Assembly: GCA_033782935.1 (NCBI GenBank)
Contig: JAWQEG010000506.1
Coordinates: forward strand, 2,558,501 to 2,622,500
Direction of reading: 5' to 3'
Length of the DNA: 64,000 nt
Source: Petrolisthes cinctipes
Taxonomy: Eukaryota; Arthropoda; Malacostraca; Decapoda; Porcellanidae
In this document: positions 41,946 to 54,069 of the stretch, one piece after another
Numbering within the stretch: position 1 is the first letter of the stretch
Layout of the letters: each line of letters opens with the position of its first letter
Position numbers and translations under genes: made by a program
The notes under the pieces: model-generated
What the model saw: only the letters and a program-made list of their open reading frames with translations
What the model was told of the DNA's origin: nothing
Database searches by the model: none

Positions 41946-44041
41946 GTGATACCCCCAAGGTCAGAACTATTACTCCGGTGCAGAGTGAGCAGCTCTTTTG
42001 ACAGTAACTTAGGGGTGGTTGAACCTGACGTATGGAGCAAGACAAATGCTGGAGTGATGGTGGGGAGAACTTTGGTGGAAATGAGCGGAGGTGAAGTGCC
42101 AGTTGTGGTGGCTAATTTCTCCCGTGAGCCACAGAAGATCAAGGAAGGAGAACTTGTGGGATTGTGCCAGGAAATGGACCATGAGTGGCATCAGTGGAAA
42201 GTCTGTAAGAGGAGTGTAGTTAAGGAAGATGATAACCTGCCAGACCACATACACGACCTGTTCCTAAGGAGTTGTCAGTGCTTGGATGACTCACAAGTGT
42301 CGCCTTTAAGGGAACTGCTAGTGCAGTTTGCAGACATCTTTTCCACCAGTGACCTGGACTTGGGATGCACAGATATGGTGGAGCATAGCATCAACACTGG
42401 GGACCGCCTCCCAATCAAACAACCAGCTCGAAGGATGGCACCTGCTCAACGGCAAGAAATGGAAAAAGTGATGGAGAATCTTCGGAGTCAGGGTGTGATA
42501 GAAAAGTCCAGCAGTCCTTGGAAGTCAGCAATGATTCTGGTCAGGAAGAAGGATGGTTCGGTAAGGTGCTGTGTGGATTATCGAGCCCTGAATGAAGTGA
42601 CTGTAAAGGATGCATACCCACTGCTAAGGATTGATGACACTCTGGATGCTGTCAGGTGCCAAATGGTTCTCCACCATTTGCAGAAAAAGACAGAGAGAAA
42701 ACAGACTTTTCTTATGGGCGGGGTTTATGGCAATTTAAAGTGATGCCATTTGGTCTGTGCAATGCCTCAGCTACATTTGAGCATTTGATGGATCATGTAC
42801 TGGAGGGCCTCCACTAGCAGACAGCTCTTATCTACCTTGACGAAGTTATTGTTTTTGGACAGACTTTTGACCAAGAACTGGAGAGGTTATCAGAGGTGTT
42901 CAACAGGATTCAAGCAGCACACCTCAAATTGAACCCCAAGAAGTGTCACTTATTTCAGAAGGAAGTGAAGTACCTGGGACATATTGTAGGTGAGAGCGGC
43001 ATTCACACTGATCCTGAGAAGGTGTCAGCTGTAAAAGACTGGCCGGCTCCTACATGTGTGAAGGATTTACGGAGATTCCTGGGCTTGTGTACCTACTACC
43101 GGCACTTTGTTAAGGACTTTGCATCAATAGCAGCACCTCTTCATAAGTTGTTAGGGAAGCGGCAGAAGTTCGAGTGGACTGCGGTGACTCAGAAGGCTTT
43201 TGATGAACTTAAGCAAGCGTTAGTAAGCTCCCCAGTGTTGCCGTACCCAGATCAGAGTCAGCCATTTATCCTGGACTGCGATGCGAGTGATCATGGTATT
43301 GGTGGAGTCTTGTCACAGAATAAAGGTGACCAGGAGTATGTAGTGGCATATTACAGTAAGAAGCTCAGCCCACCAGAGCTGAATTATTGTGTGATCCGTA
43401 AAGAGCTCTTGGCAGTGGTGAAGAGCCTTGATTTCTTCCATCCCTACTTGTACGGGTCCTATTTCATCATCAGGACAGATCATGGAGCACTCAAGTGGCT
43501 GAAGACGTTGAAGAATCTGGTAGGACCACTGGCACGCTGGCTCAGAAAGATTGACCAGCACAATTATGAGGTTCAGCACCGTCCAGGGCGGATACATGGC
43601 AATGCTGACAGCCTGAATCGTCGTCCTTGTGAGCCAGAATGCAAGCAGTGTAGTAAGAAGGAGGAACATAGCAAGAAGTGCAACCGTACAGCAGTGACAG
43701 AGTTAGTATCAGCTGAAGAAGACCTGGTGAGAATGCAGTTAGAGGATGCAGATTTACAACCGGTAATAGAGTGGCTGCAGCAGAGTACAGAGCGACCATC
43801 TTGGCAAGAGGTTTCTAGATTGAGCCTTACATGTAAGAGCTACTGGAGTCAGTGGGACCTTCTTCATCTGAACAATGGACTATTGGAGCATCAGTGGGAG
43901 ACGTCTGATGGCCTCGTCAAGTATTGGCAACTGGTGGTACTGAAGAAGTTGAGGTCCAAGATTTTGAATGAGTCCCATAACCAGATCACTAGTGGACACC
44001 TGGCAGTGAAGAAGACGTTAAGCCGGCTGCGATTCTACTAG
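41946..44041 (+). pseudogene. Gypsy-2 RT and RNase H (catalytic and frame defects)
   Basis: 41946-42743 encodes the linker and RT fingers (RLPIKQPARRMAPAQRQEM, VRKKDGSVRCCVDYRALNEV). A deletion and frame change near 42650-42700 removes the FSTLDL block. The palm resumes with FKVMPFGLCNASATFEHLMD, a TAG at 42815-42817, and YLDEVIVF at 42833, where the second Asp of the YxDD box is Glu. From 42896 the frame is open through the connection (FLGLCTYYRHF), RNase H (LDCDASDHGIGGVLSQ, RTDHGALKWL, HGNADSLNRRPC) and into the integrase zinc finger (SGHLAVKKTLSRLRFY) until the TAG at 44039-44041. Confidence 0.9.
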
Positions 44042-45237
44042 ATGGGCATGCATCAGGATGTTGAAGAGTGGTGTCGGGCCTCCGATGTGTGCTGTGCCAA
44101 GAAGGGACCCAAGAAGCGTGGTTGTGCCCCTCTCCAGCTGTACCAAGTGGGTGCACCAATGGAAAGAGTCACAGTGGACATTGCTGGACCTCTGCCACGC
44201 ACTGATAAAGGGAACCGGTATATATGTGTCACCATGGACTACTTCACCAAGGGGCCAGAGACCTATTCCATTCCTGATCAGGAGGCTGTGACCGTTGCTC
44301 AAGTATTAGTTGACCAGTTTTTCTGTCGTTTTGGGATGCCACAAGAGCTTCATTCAGACCAGGGTAGAAACTTCGAGTCTGCTGTGTTTTGTGAAAGTTG
44401 TAAGTTACTGGGGATCAAGACGACCCGAACGACCCCACTAAGGCCGCAGTCAGATGGGATGGTAGAAAAATTCAATTGGACCCTGGAACAAGAACTGGCA
44501 AACTACTGTGTTGAGGGACAGTCGGAATGGGATGAGAAATTACCTGGCTTGCTTATGGCCTATCGTTCTGCAGCTCATGAGTCGACTGGTTATACTCCTG
44601 CAAAGCTGATGTTGGGCCACGAGTTACATTTGCCTGTTGATGTACTGATGGGAAGACTACCTGGGGAAGAATTGCCTACAGACACTTCCAGCTATGCAAA
44701 GCATCTCCAGGAAAGGCATGCGGAAGTACATCATCAAGTGCGAAAAATCTAAGGTTTTCAGGTGAAGTGATGAAGTCCAGGTATGATGCAAAGGCAAATG
44801 AGGTGAACTTCCAGGCTGGAGACAATGTTTGGTTTTACAATCCTCAGTGGAAGAAGGGACAGTCACCAAAACTGCAGAGCCCTTGGGACGGGCCATATAC
44901 TGTGTTGGACTGCCTGTCAGAAGTAACGTACCGGATTCGGGGAGGCAGGAAATCTCGCCTAAGGGTGGTACATGTGAATCGTCTGTGGCAGTACCATGGG
45001 CAAGGACAGTACAGCTGGGACGGCTCTGAGGAGTCATGCTCTCCCGCAGATGAGGATGTTGAGGAGGACATTGGAGTTGAAGTACAAGAGAATGGTGATG
45101 GTTTACCGAGGGAAGAAGTGGATCAACAAAAGGATCAAGACCTTCAAGGAGCGGACTGCATCGAAGAGCAGGGACAGCGTCGGGAGCGGCAAAGAAGACG
45201 ACCTGATAAGTTTAAGGTTTATTTTATATATAATTAA
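44042..45237 (+). pseudogene. Gypsy-2 integrase
   Basis: After the stop at 44039-44041 the frame continues with the CxxC half of the zinc finger (CRASDVCCAKKG) and the catalytic core: first Asp in VDIAGPLP, second in HSDQGRNFES, Glu in GMVEKFNWTLEQEL. All three DDE residues are kept. A frameshift near 44752 separates the C-terminal domain (44767-45237), which has the GPY/F-type DGPYTVLD, RLRVVHVNRLWQYHG and an acidic then Arg-rich tail (QRRERQRRRPDKF). This is the best-preserved part of the element. Confidence 0.9.
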
Positions 45238-45299
45238 GTGTTAAATTAGGATTAAGGTTTATGATTGTAAGTGTTGTATAGTTTTGTCGGGACGACAAA

Positions 45300-45317
45300 A
45301 GGACTATGGAGGGGTAG
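45300..45317 (+). promoter_or_regulatory. Polypurine tract
   Basis: A purine-rich AGGACTATGGAGGGGTAG ends exactly at the 3' LTR start (45318); it is the plus-strand priming site. Confidence 0.75.
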
Positions 45318-46124
45318 TGTTGAGAAGTGAGATTTGTTTATAATTTGTTCCGGTAATTTCTAGATTAGTTTGTGCGATGTGTCAAAATTGCCAGTTAGCC
45401 TATTATGTTTGAATATTTCTTCGATGGTTTTTATGTTCTATTGTGATCTTATTTTCTCTTTCACAATGTGATTTTTATCTTAGTTTCTGTGTTCAAATAA
45501 ATTTAGTGTTAGTAATTAAATAAAAACTGTGTTAGTGTTTCTGTTAATTGTGAATGGGACACTTATGTTTACATCTAGTATTTGCTAGGAACCCCTGGAA
45601 GCTTCATGAATTTTCTAGTTAGGTAAGCAGATATATATATAGGGTGGAAAAGAGGTTAAGTCAGTTAGTCAAGAGAGCCAAGTGATAAAGAAGAGTCAGA
45701 GAGCCAAGTGAAAGAAAAGAGTTATTATCGAGTGCTGTGAAGTTAGCAAAAGTGATACTGTGAAGTTAGTAAGAATGATACTGTGAAGTTAGCAGAAGTT
45801 ATACTGTGAAGTTAGCCAGAGTGATAAAAGGAACAAAGTGTACAGTATAATTGTATTCCGTATTTGTGTGTACAGTTGGAAAAGTTGTGTAACTCTGGTA
45901 ATTGTAAAGACAAGTGTAATTGTGAAAACTGAGTGTGGTTAATGAGAAATAAAGAAAGTGAACTTAGTGCCAGAGTGGATTTCCTTCACCTGCCTACAGT
46001 GATCAAGTCTGGTGCACCTATTGTAACTGTGCTCCTAAGAAGAACGACTCACTTCAGTGACGTCACCTATCACACCTTGCAACTGCTGTTGGAGCTGTGC
46101 CAGTGCGGGGAGTGGGACGCAACA
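45318..46124 (+). repeat. Gypsy-2 3' LTR
   Basis: An 807-bp LTR with TGTTGAGAAG and ...GCAACA ends. Only four 23-bp internal units are present and no hAT insertion. AATAAA is at 45496. The right border is set by comparison with the 5' LTR/PBS junction and by the TTAT TSD. Confidence 0.95.
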
Positions 46125-46293
46125 TTATTATTATTGTTACTATTACTATTACTGTTATTATTATTATTATTATTATTATACATATGTGTATTTTTATTTT
46201 TGCACCATAAATTAAGTCCTGCACCAAAGTTTTCAGTACTGCCGAAAAAGTTTCAAGCTTTAAATGGGCTCCCTGCACTTCATAATTACTGTA

Positions 46294-46456
46294 CAGTCGG
46301 CGGCAAAAGTCCTGTCGCCTCATCTGCTTCACTGAGACATGCAGTGTTCATGGCCTCGAGAAATACACACGTTTTCTACACTTAATAATCTCGAGTCTAT
46401 GAACATAGCATGCCTCGGTGAAGCAAGTGAGGCGACAGGACTTTTGCCGCCGACTG
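46294..46456. mobile_element. Palindromic TA-flanked MITE
   Basis: CAGTCGGCGGCAAAAGTC at the left end is mirrored at the right, and homology continues inward (CTTCACTGAGACATGC with its counterpart), so the whole 163 bp folds on itself. It is flanked by TA on both sides (46292-46293 and 46457-46458). Tc1/mariner-type mobilisation is inferred. Confidence 0.9.
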
Positions 46457-46499
46457 TACATACATGTTTTCAGAAATGTAATATCTATTAGGGATATTA

Positions 46500-47533
46500 A
46501 AATGTTTCAAATGTTTCATCAACGTCATCCCAACTCCCCAATCCCCCTACCACCACACCACAACCACCATCCCCACCTTCACCCCTACCACCCCCTCGCT
46601 CGCCATCCCCTACCCCGCCTATGCCTACCGCAAACCAGCCTCACCCACATCCCATTCTACCCTACCCCCTCCTCACCCCTACTCCATCCTACCGCACCCC
46701 GCTCCTCCCTTATTTCTCCACCAACACCTACGCCTCCTACCCGTGCCCATTCCACTTCCCCTACCCCACCCCTACCTATCCCTATTACACCCTCCCCACC
46801 TATCCACCTTCCATAGACCCAAACCAACCCGCCTATCCCCACCCCCATCCTTCCTGACCCTTCGCCCAATTCCACCTTGACACCTGTAATCCCCTCTAAT
46901 CTCCCTCAGGACCCACATACTACCACACAGCCCTCGCCAGCCACGCCTCCTCGCCCCTGCGGCCCAGACCTCGCACCACAGCCACCACCACGTGCTGCCA
47001 CACCACCTCCTCCTCAGGAACAGCTGCAGGACGACGAGCCGGCCGCATAGAAACACTTGCCAACCCAGTACATGCACTCGCTCGGCTAGGTTAGGTTAGG
47101 ATAGATTTTTAACAGGTTATATTAGCTGGGAAAGAGAATGAGACTATTTCCAATTTTATCCCATGGTTGGTTCTATCGTTATAACCCAAGCGTTATTCTC
47201 CTTCTAACCGCTAGATTTAGGCCCAGCAGTAAGGTTGGAGAGTGTTTTTATATGAGCCGGCAATGCCACCAGAGGGATTCACTTCTCGCGCCAGGAGTAC
47301 CATACGCGCCCAGCTAAATGTCTGTCCATGCTACACAACACAAACATACACCTACTCCACACGCTGCCAACTACACACACGCCATACTACTAAATATATC
47401 TCTACCACACACCTTACACCCTACCAGTACACTTATGTATTACACTTATTTATTTTGTATATTATTGTACATTTTGTATGTATCCTTCCTCCCCCTTTTT
47501 GTTTCCCAAACAATTCAGGGGACAGGGGGGGTA
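46500..47533 (+). pseudogene. Diverged gypsy pol tail (Pro-rich)
   Basis: Plus-strand frames (46418-46816, 46621-46857, 47242-47658) are Pro/Thr/His-rich. They retain landmarks of the gypsy-1 tail: PATPPRP (about 46940), a PPPPQEQLQDDEP stretch (about 47010), then PPEGFTSRARSTIRAQLNV (47266-47320) corresponding to PDGFTSRSG...RRPSKYV. About 200 bp between 47045 and 47260 look inserted (AGGTTAGGTTAGG start). It ends at the polypurine run GGGGACAGGGGGGG (47518-47531). Confidence 0.6.
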
Positions 47534-48200
47534 ATATAGCAGCTCCATATATAGCCGCTCCTATATCTCCTACGGCTCCATATATAGCCGCTCCTATATC
47601 CCTTTGTTCACTCATAGGTAACCACGCATCTCTGCCCATGGACTGGCGAGTTCATTAATCCCCTTCCCAGACACGACTTAATCCCCTCTTGGGATACCAC
47701 CTGCCAGACGAGCCGCCTCTCTATGGACACCAGCTGCCAGACTCCACTCCTTGTCTCAGCAGTGATTCATCCCTGGGAAGAAATACCTGCCTACGTGCAG
47801 GGTCAGAAGATCACGTGACTACGCTACATCCGGGACTGTAGTCCCACTGAATATAAGGGCCGAGCTACTGCTGGGCTGGACACTTACTCTCGAGCTCTGG
47901 ACCAAAGGAGACCTGCCCTGCCACCATGCCTGCCTAGCCTGCACCAAGCCTAGACCGTGTTCCCGCATTTCCCAGGGGAAAGAAGATTTTGCCTGTTGTG
48001 GTTACTCTTATCTGGGGAGGAACAAGGAAGGACGGACTTCACGAGGGTGAACAAGATACAGCAGTGAAAAGATTCAGGGACGAGTAGCCAGCGTTACTCT
48101 GTGTGTGGCATCCAACACATCCTGACTACACCTTCTCATCATCTCCAATCTCGATTAGTTATTTTACTCTCCACACATACAATAATTGACACGTTGTTGG
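47534..48200 (+). mobile_element. LTR related to the gypsy-1 type
   Basis: It follows the polypurine run. The layout parallels 34497-35005: a TTAATCCCC block, GATCACGTGACTACGCTACA (47813; compare GATCACGTGATTGATGCTAC at 34724), and a TATAAGGGCCGAG promoter-like box (47854). It begins with a tandem pair of CTCCATATATAGCCGCTCCT. The 3' border is uncertain (about 48150-48230). Confidence 0.55.
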
Positions 48201-48283
48201 GGTATTTTTGTATGTCTATGTTTTTTTGTGATTTTTATCTTATGTATGTGGTGAAGGTGTGTAGGAATTAATTCTAACGGGGT

Positions 48284-49493
48284 ATGTTTAGGAAAATTAG
48301 AGCATTACAAACTAAGTTCCAAGGGGATTTGGATCATTCAGAGGACAGTAGTAGCAATTTTGAGGGAGAACTAAACTTTCCACCAACTCCCAATACCACT
48401 GATATACACGAACAGTAACTTAAGGGGACTGAACAGTCCAGTGTCAGGGCAGTTGAAGCACAGGGAGATGTGCATCATTTACTGTCAAAAGGGCGGGGGA
48501 AGATTGTTAAAAAAAAAAAACACATCAGTTGTACAAGTAACAGTTCTAATAGCTACTGCAAGTACCAGTAATGTGGGGGGCGCAGCACTCAGTCAGACCA
48601 CAGGGTCACAGAATGTCACTAACCCTAATTTCGAAGGTAATTTGGTTGTGGGTTACGTCCACGGGAATCAGCCAGTAAAGTAATGAAATTAGTTTCGGAG
48701 CCAGACACAGTTCCAAAGTTTGATGCAGACCCAGCAAAAGAAATATCCAATAGGAGAATTTGTGAGCTGAGGCTTCAGAGGGTTGTTCTGCAAGGGCCAG
48801 GGAGGTATCAAGGGAGCTTTTTGCAACATTGGACCCTATACCTTTAGATTTGACGGCATCGAAGCTAGGTTTGCTTCGCAAAAGAATAGAGGATGCTATA
48901 AATAATTCAGGATGGACGTACACTTCGGGTGGGTGTGAATGTGTCAAACTTGATCACATTGGTGATCTGATGAAATATTTATTATTATATTGCGTTCTCC
49001 CAGAGAAGGATAAGCAAAGACTAAATAAAATAAAGTTCGAAAAGGGTAATGAAGTCTGGGATTTAGTTACCGAATTGAAGGGAAAACAAAGAGAGTCCCT
49101 TGTTTACAGACCTTTTTTAAAGCAAGTTACTTCAACAAATAGACAGACCAGTATCCTGCAAACAGATGTAACTGACAAATGTCAGAAGGTGGGCAGCAGA
49201 CAGGTGTAAATGCGGTAGGTGTGCTAATGAATACAAAAGGGGTAAATTCATCTGTGAGGTACCAGATGGAGTGTTAACATTGTTGCAAGTGGGGCCATAA
49301 AATGGCCGATTGTCCGAAATTACAGAGTAATCAAAATAGAGCCTCTATGGCAAAGGGTCAGGGATACTATAGAAGTGCAGTCATGGGAGCGCACCGCGGT
49401 CAGGTTCGAGGACGTGGAAGAGGTTTCCTCTTTTCAAATCAGAATAATTATTATCCAGAGAGAGGTTACACATCTCACGGGCAAAAAAAATGA
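48284..49493 (+). pseudogene. Gypsy-3 Gag
   Basis: The ATG at 48284 opens a 44-codon frame (MFRKIRALQTKFQGD..., stop at 48416-48418). Gag-like sequence then continues in shifted frames: VPKFDADPAKEIS (about 48710), LDPIPLDLTASKLGLLRKRI and LYCVLPEKDKQRLNKIKF (48829-49209). One CCHC knuckle lies at 49272-49313 (second residue replaced by a TAA stop) with GHKMADCPK. The tail 49302-49493 is Gly/Arg/Gln-rich. At least five breaks make it non-functional. An A-run at 48510-48520 may mark one of the frameshifts. Confidence 0.7.
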
Positions 49494-49633
49494 TGTGAGA
49501 TTCATTAATGTCTAGCCATTCCACGGCAGACTGTGTTATTGTTTTACGTGCCCTAAAGGATAGGGATAAGTCACGTATTGGGGTCCGGCGATCTGGGTCG
49601 GATGAGGCATTATGACCAGAGGATGGGAATGAA

Positions 49634-50636
49634 ATGCCTAGAGACTTGAAATACTCAATAGTATCAGCTATTAGTAGAAATAATCACTTGTCAGTAGGAA
49701 ATTTAACCATAGGGGGAGAACCGGGAGCACTTTTGATTGATACCGTGGCAGTAGTCAATCCTTTGTCTACGGAAACATATTATAAAAACATTAGAAAGCA
49801 TCATTCTGGGAGGAAATATGCATTACAACAACCACAATACCAACTGAGTGGTGTATCAGGAACTACCATAGAGGTTCTTAGAGTTGTGAAGTTGCCTGTT
49901 CATTTCCATGGTAGCCCAATTTTTACTGCATTTTTCTATGTTGTGAATAAATTTCACCTATGGCAAGCGGGTTGCTTGGGCTATTTACAATGGCAAAACT
50001 AAGTATTGTGGTGTATCCAGGGTAAAGTCTGATTGTTTATAAGAATGAACCATATCTGTGTATGGCAACTCCACAATACCAACTCTCGGATAAAGAGGTT
50101 AAAACGGTAGGTTATGTAGGGGGCTCTGGGGATAAGTCAACTATTAAAGAGATAACTAAACAAGCTAGACCATGCGACACTTCTCGTGAGGAAGTCACGC
50201 ATTGGACTGTTGTTACTGCTGTTGTACCTGTTGGCCACAGGTTGCAACCTCAAGCACTGATTCAGTTCAAGGTGCGTTTGAAGGGAGTGAAAGAAATAAT
50301 GGATGTGGTATGCATGTCTGAAACATGCATAATTAAAGGGGTCTACTCTCGCTAGAGTCTACTTTGACTACAGTACAGTCAGGGGGTGAGACTGTGGTAG
50401 TGGCTATAAATAATACAAGTGTAGAGATTGAGGTTAAGCCATGCAGTCAATTGTGTACCTTCCTTGTATACCCTGGTACTGTGTTAGCGCCCAATCATGA
50501 ATTACTAGTTGTTAGTGTTGTGGGTTGTATTGATGCATCTCCTTCGTCAGAACTAAGAAATCAGGTTAAAACTGGGGAACATTCAGAAGGGGAGAGGAAT
50601 TGTTACAGTTACTTCAATGGTATAGAAAGGCCATAG
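49634..50636 (+). pseudogene. Gypsy-3 protease and linker
   Basis: The 49634-50002 frame has LLIDTVAVVNPLS at about 49730, the retropepsin block with DTV where DTG is expected, so the active site is damaged. The frames 50062-50355 and 50364-50636 (HRLQPQALIQFKVRLKGV; VVAINNTSVEIEVKP) fit the protease-RT linker of gypsy pol. They are separated by stops. Confidence 0.6.
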
Positions 50637-52168
50637 CTCCTGCTGGAGAAACGTTGGGTAGTACAGACTTAACTTCACACGTCATTAAATTAAAGCAAGA
50701 GGCTCAAACCAATTACATAAAGTCATATAGAGGCTCCCACATTCTCAAAGACAAATAGTAGATGGAACTGTAAAAGATATGTTAAAGCAGAAGGTAATTG
50801 AACCTTCGACCTCTCCTTGGAGTAGTCCCATATTATTGGTTCCAAAGAAGGATGGAATGTATAGACCTGTAATCGATTACAGGAGTGTAAATCAACAGAC
50901 TGTCCCAGATAAATACCCTATTTAAATGACCTGTTGCAGGCTATAGGAAAAGGAAACAAGGTTTTTTCTACCTTGGATTTGCTGTCAGGATATTGGCAGG
51001 TGCCAGTGCATGAGCGGTCTCGTGAAGTGACGGCTTTTTCCACGCATCAGGGTCATTATCAATTTCTCAGAATGCCATTTGGGCTCTGCAATGCCCCAAC
51101 GACCTTCCAAGGGTTAGTTAATAATGTACTAGCGGGGTTAATTGGAAAGGACGCATTAGTATATCTGAATGATATAATTATTTTCTCAAAGGATGTGCCT
51201 GCGCACTTATAGAAACTAAGGAAAGTATTAAAACGTTTGGCATCTGCGGGCCTGAAGTTAAAACTCGGTAAGTGCGAATTCTTGAAGCAAAAGACTAAAT
51301 ATCTGGGGCATGAAGTAGATGAATCAGGAATACATGCAAATCAAGACAAAATAAAGGCAATTTTAAAGTTTCCAACACCCATCAAAGCCGATCATAAGCG
51401 ATCATTTCTGGGATTAGCAGGGTACTATCGAAGTTTCATACATCAGTTCTCTAGCAAGGCAGCACCTCTGATTAAATTGTTACAGCAGTCAAATCAATTT
51501 GAAGAAAAAGCGTTCAGTACATAAAAGAAGCTCTTACACAACCACCTGTTTTGGCATTTCCAGACTTTAACAAACCTTTCATTTTGCATACAGACGCATC
51601 AGGGGTTGGACTCGGAGCAGTACTAGAAGAGTACGATGATGGGGGAAAATTAAAGCCTATCGGGTATGCAAGCAAAGCTTTGAATAATACAGAGAGGAAA
51701 TATAGTGTCACACATCAGGAGGCATATGCCATAGTATGGGCTTTGAAACATTTACGTCCTATTATATTTGGTTACTCTATTACAGTTTGTATTGATCACC
51801 GTCCATGTCTCAAGGGGAAGAATGTGACTGGGAAACTAGCACGATGGCACTTAACTATTCTGGAATTCAATCCTACTTTCAGTTTTGTACCGGGAAAAAT
51901 TAACGTAGTTGCGGATGCACTAAGTCGTCAGACTGTGTCCAGTGTCAATTCCGTAACCACATTAAATGCAATATCCCCACAGAGATTAATGCAAGAGCAA
52001 AGAAAGAATCCTATGTGGAAGGCAGTAATTTACAGTCTAGAGTCAGGGGAAGAGGTTGACGTTCCAGGTTTGCCTTTGAGAACAACAGACTTTATCCTTC
52101 AGGGTAACATTCTCCATAAAATAACTGTGGTTGATGGGAAAAAACAGAACAGAATAGTGGTGCCTTGA
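50637..52168 (+). pseudogene. Gypsy-3 RT and RNase H
   Basis: RT fingers are in broken frames at 50640-50930. The palm (50934-51212) has FSTLDLLSGYWQVPV, FLRMPFGLCNAPTTFQGLV and YLNDIIIF, where the first Asp of YxDD is Asn (51168-51170). After a TAG near 51211 come KYLGHEVDESGIH and FLGLAGYYRSFIHQF (51237-51524). RNase H is at 51551-52168 (ILHTDASGVGLGAVLEEYDD, SKALNNTERKYSVTHQEAYA, CIDHRPCLKGK, GKINVVADALSR). RNase H is the best-kept domain. Confidence 0.88.
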
Positions 52169-52545
52169 TAGAAACAGTGTTACGGCTTCTTCATGACGCT
52201 TTTCAAGCAGGACACAGAGGGAGGGACGCGTGTTTGGAAGAAGCTAGATCAAAGTATTTCTGGCTAAAGATGCGTAACGATATAGAGAATCATATTACGA
52301 AATGTGTATCTTGTGCTCGAAATAAGGGAACTACGGGGCCACCAGCTCCACTTAAAACTTATCCAGTACCTTACCATCTAAGCCATGGGATGTAGAGGCA
52401 CTTGATAGTATAAAATTACCTACGAGTCATCAAGGGTCAAAGTACTTGCTGACATCTGTGGACCATTTCAGTAGATTTGTGGTCTTGGCTCCTCTACAGG
52501 ATAAATCAGCCTCAACCGTTGCACACGCACTAGTTAACTCATTGC
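52165..52545 (+). pseudogene. Gypsy-3 integrase, truncated
   Basis: The zinc finger HAFQ-like start is AGHRGRDACLEEARSKYFWL, then CVSCARNKG (52200-52330). After a frame change near 52380 the core starts WDVEALDSIKLPTSHQGSKY (the first Asp position follows VEA) and LLTSVDHFSRFVVLAPL. Coding similarity stops abruptly at about 52545, before the second Asp, so the element is 3'-truncated and has no LTR on that side. Confidence 0.8.
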
Positions 52546-52827
52546 TTTTGTCACGAGTCGATGCTCGTGGCATATTGATAATAATATCGTAGCATAGAGA
52601 ATAGAGCTTAGTTAGCGTCCAAACTGTTGACTTTTCCATAATTCTCGCTCGTATTATTACCGAAGGAATTAATCATGCCGAGTAAGATTAATTCCTTGAA
52701 TTGCATATGATATTGTAAAGTGGGAAAATCATAAAGAATTATTTATACGTCGTTAATTAAAATTGCATGTATAACTGATGTGTATATGTAGCTCTAACTG
52801 TTACAAGTCAAGTGCCGACTACCCTGA
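52546..52827. other. No gene seen
   Basis: AT-rich DNA between the truncated gypsy-3 and the outer TIR element. Confidence 0.5.
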
Positions 52828-54069
52828 AATAGGCGAGCCCACACTTTGAGTGATGTTGCCAGATGGTGGTCTATTTTTTATCTGCGACTTTTTAAGTGCT
52901 GGATATGGGTAACTTAGTTAAATTTCATACCTTATTTTACACTAGAAAATTAGCGTTCTAGTTCACGACCTTTTACTTAGATGTATAAAAAAATACATAC
53001 TTTTGTGTTTTCGCATAATATATGCTGAATATACTATATTTTTCATATAAATTAGTAAATAATAAAAGTCGAAATGTGTGCATTAGGCGGCTTTCATGAA
53101 CTGCATGAGTATAACAGCCTACAAATATTAACAATTGTATTTAGCATGACCCATACCATGAAGCGGAAAATGTTGAAATGCCATATTTTCACATTTATTA
53201 GCATTAGAAATATGCATACCTTGCGCTGCCAGACGCATGAAGAACCAAAACATATAGCACGTGTGTGGGTGTGTGTATGTGTATGTCTGTATAATGCCGA
53301 ATTGGTTGGAAACCGATACGAGTATTAACTTTCTTGTATATGATTATAAGGGCCAAACTTTTTCATACATTCTTCTTGTGAATATGTTAATGTGATTTTT
53401 ATTATATCATGATACGCTTAATCCATTTGATGGACGTTTCTTTATAAAATTTGATAGCTGTTTCGTTACCGAGAGGTTAAGTGCCGAAATATCCACTTCT
53501 AATGTTTGCTAATTTTGCTTTGGTTTGGTTTTGTTTGGTTTGAGGCTCGAGGTGTGTGGTTATTTCTGAGTTTCTCAACGTGTTTGTGAGTTACTGTGAT
53601 AAGACCAAACAGCTATACAGGAGATAACCTGCTAATCTACAGCACATCACGCCTTCGGGGCACAAGGAGGCTGTGGAGGCTGCTGCAACAGCGGAGAACG
53701 TATCGTACCACAGTGCTACACACATAGAGCGATCGACCCTGTGTTATTAGATAGGGGAGGAGTGTCGCAAAAATGGAGGTATAATATAGAGGAGGCGGCA
53801 TGAGCCGCTCGTCCTGTACACCCAAAGTGAAGCCAGGGGCGGAGCTTATTACCCTACCATTGACTCAAAACATTGCCCCGACTGCTTGAAACCCCATTAT
53901 AATGTTGCTCTTATTTTCTCATATTAACTATAATTAGAGCCAGAAAGAGACTTGAAATTGTTCCATATATAACTACATAAAATGATCTAATTCTGTATAT
54001 TATTAAAAGTACTTAAACCCATTAAATACCGCTGTTTCCTAGAGCATTACCTCTTCTCGCAAACTTTTC

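Larger units (their letters stand above)
37998..46124 (+). mobile_element. Gypsy-2: complete Ty3/gypsy element, defective
   Basis: The 5' LTR 37998-39629 (with a hAT insertion), PBS, gag, protease, RT/RNase H, integrase, PPT and 3' LTR 45318-46124 are all present in canonical order. A 4-bp TSD TTAT flanks the element (37994-37997 and 46125-46128). The LTRs differ by only a modest number of substitutions, by the number of internal 23-bp repeats and by the hAT insertion, so it is fairly recent. Several stops, frameshifts and catalytic changes make it non-autonomous. It inserted into the 3' UTR of the Jockey-like LINE. Confidence 0.95.

Noticed and set aside
43313..43799. 118- and 85-codon minus-strand frames within gypsy-2
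   Set aside because: Antisense of the well-supported RNase H coding region.
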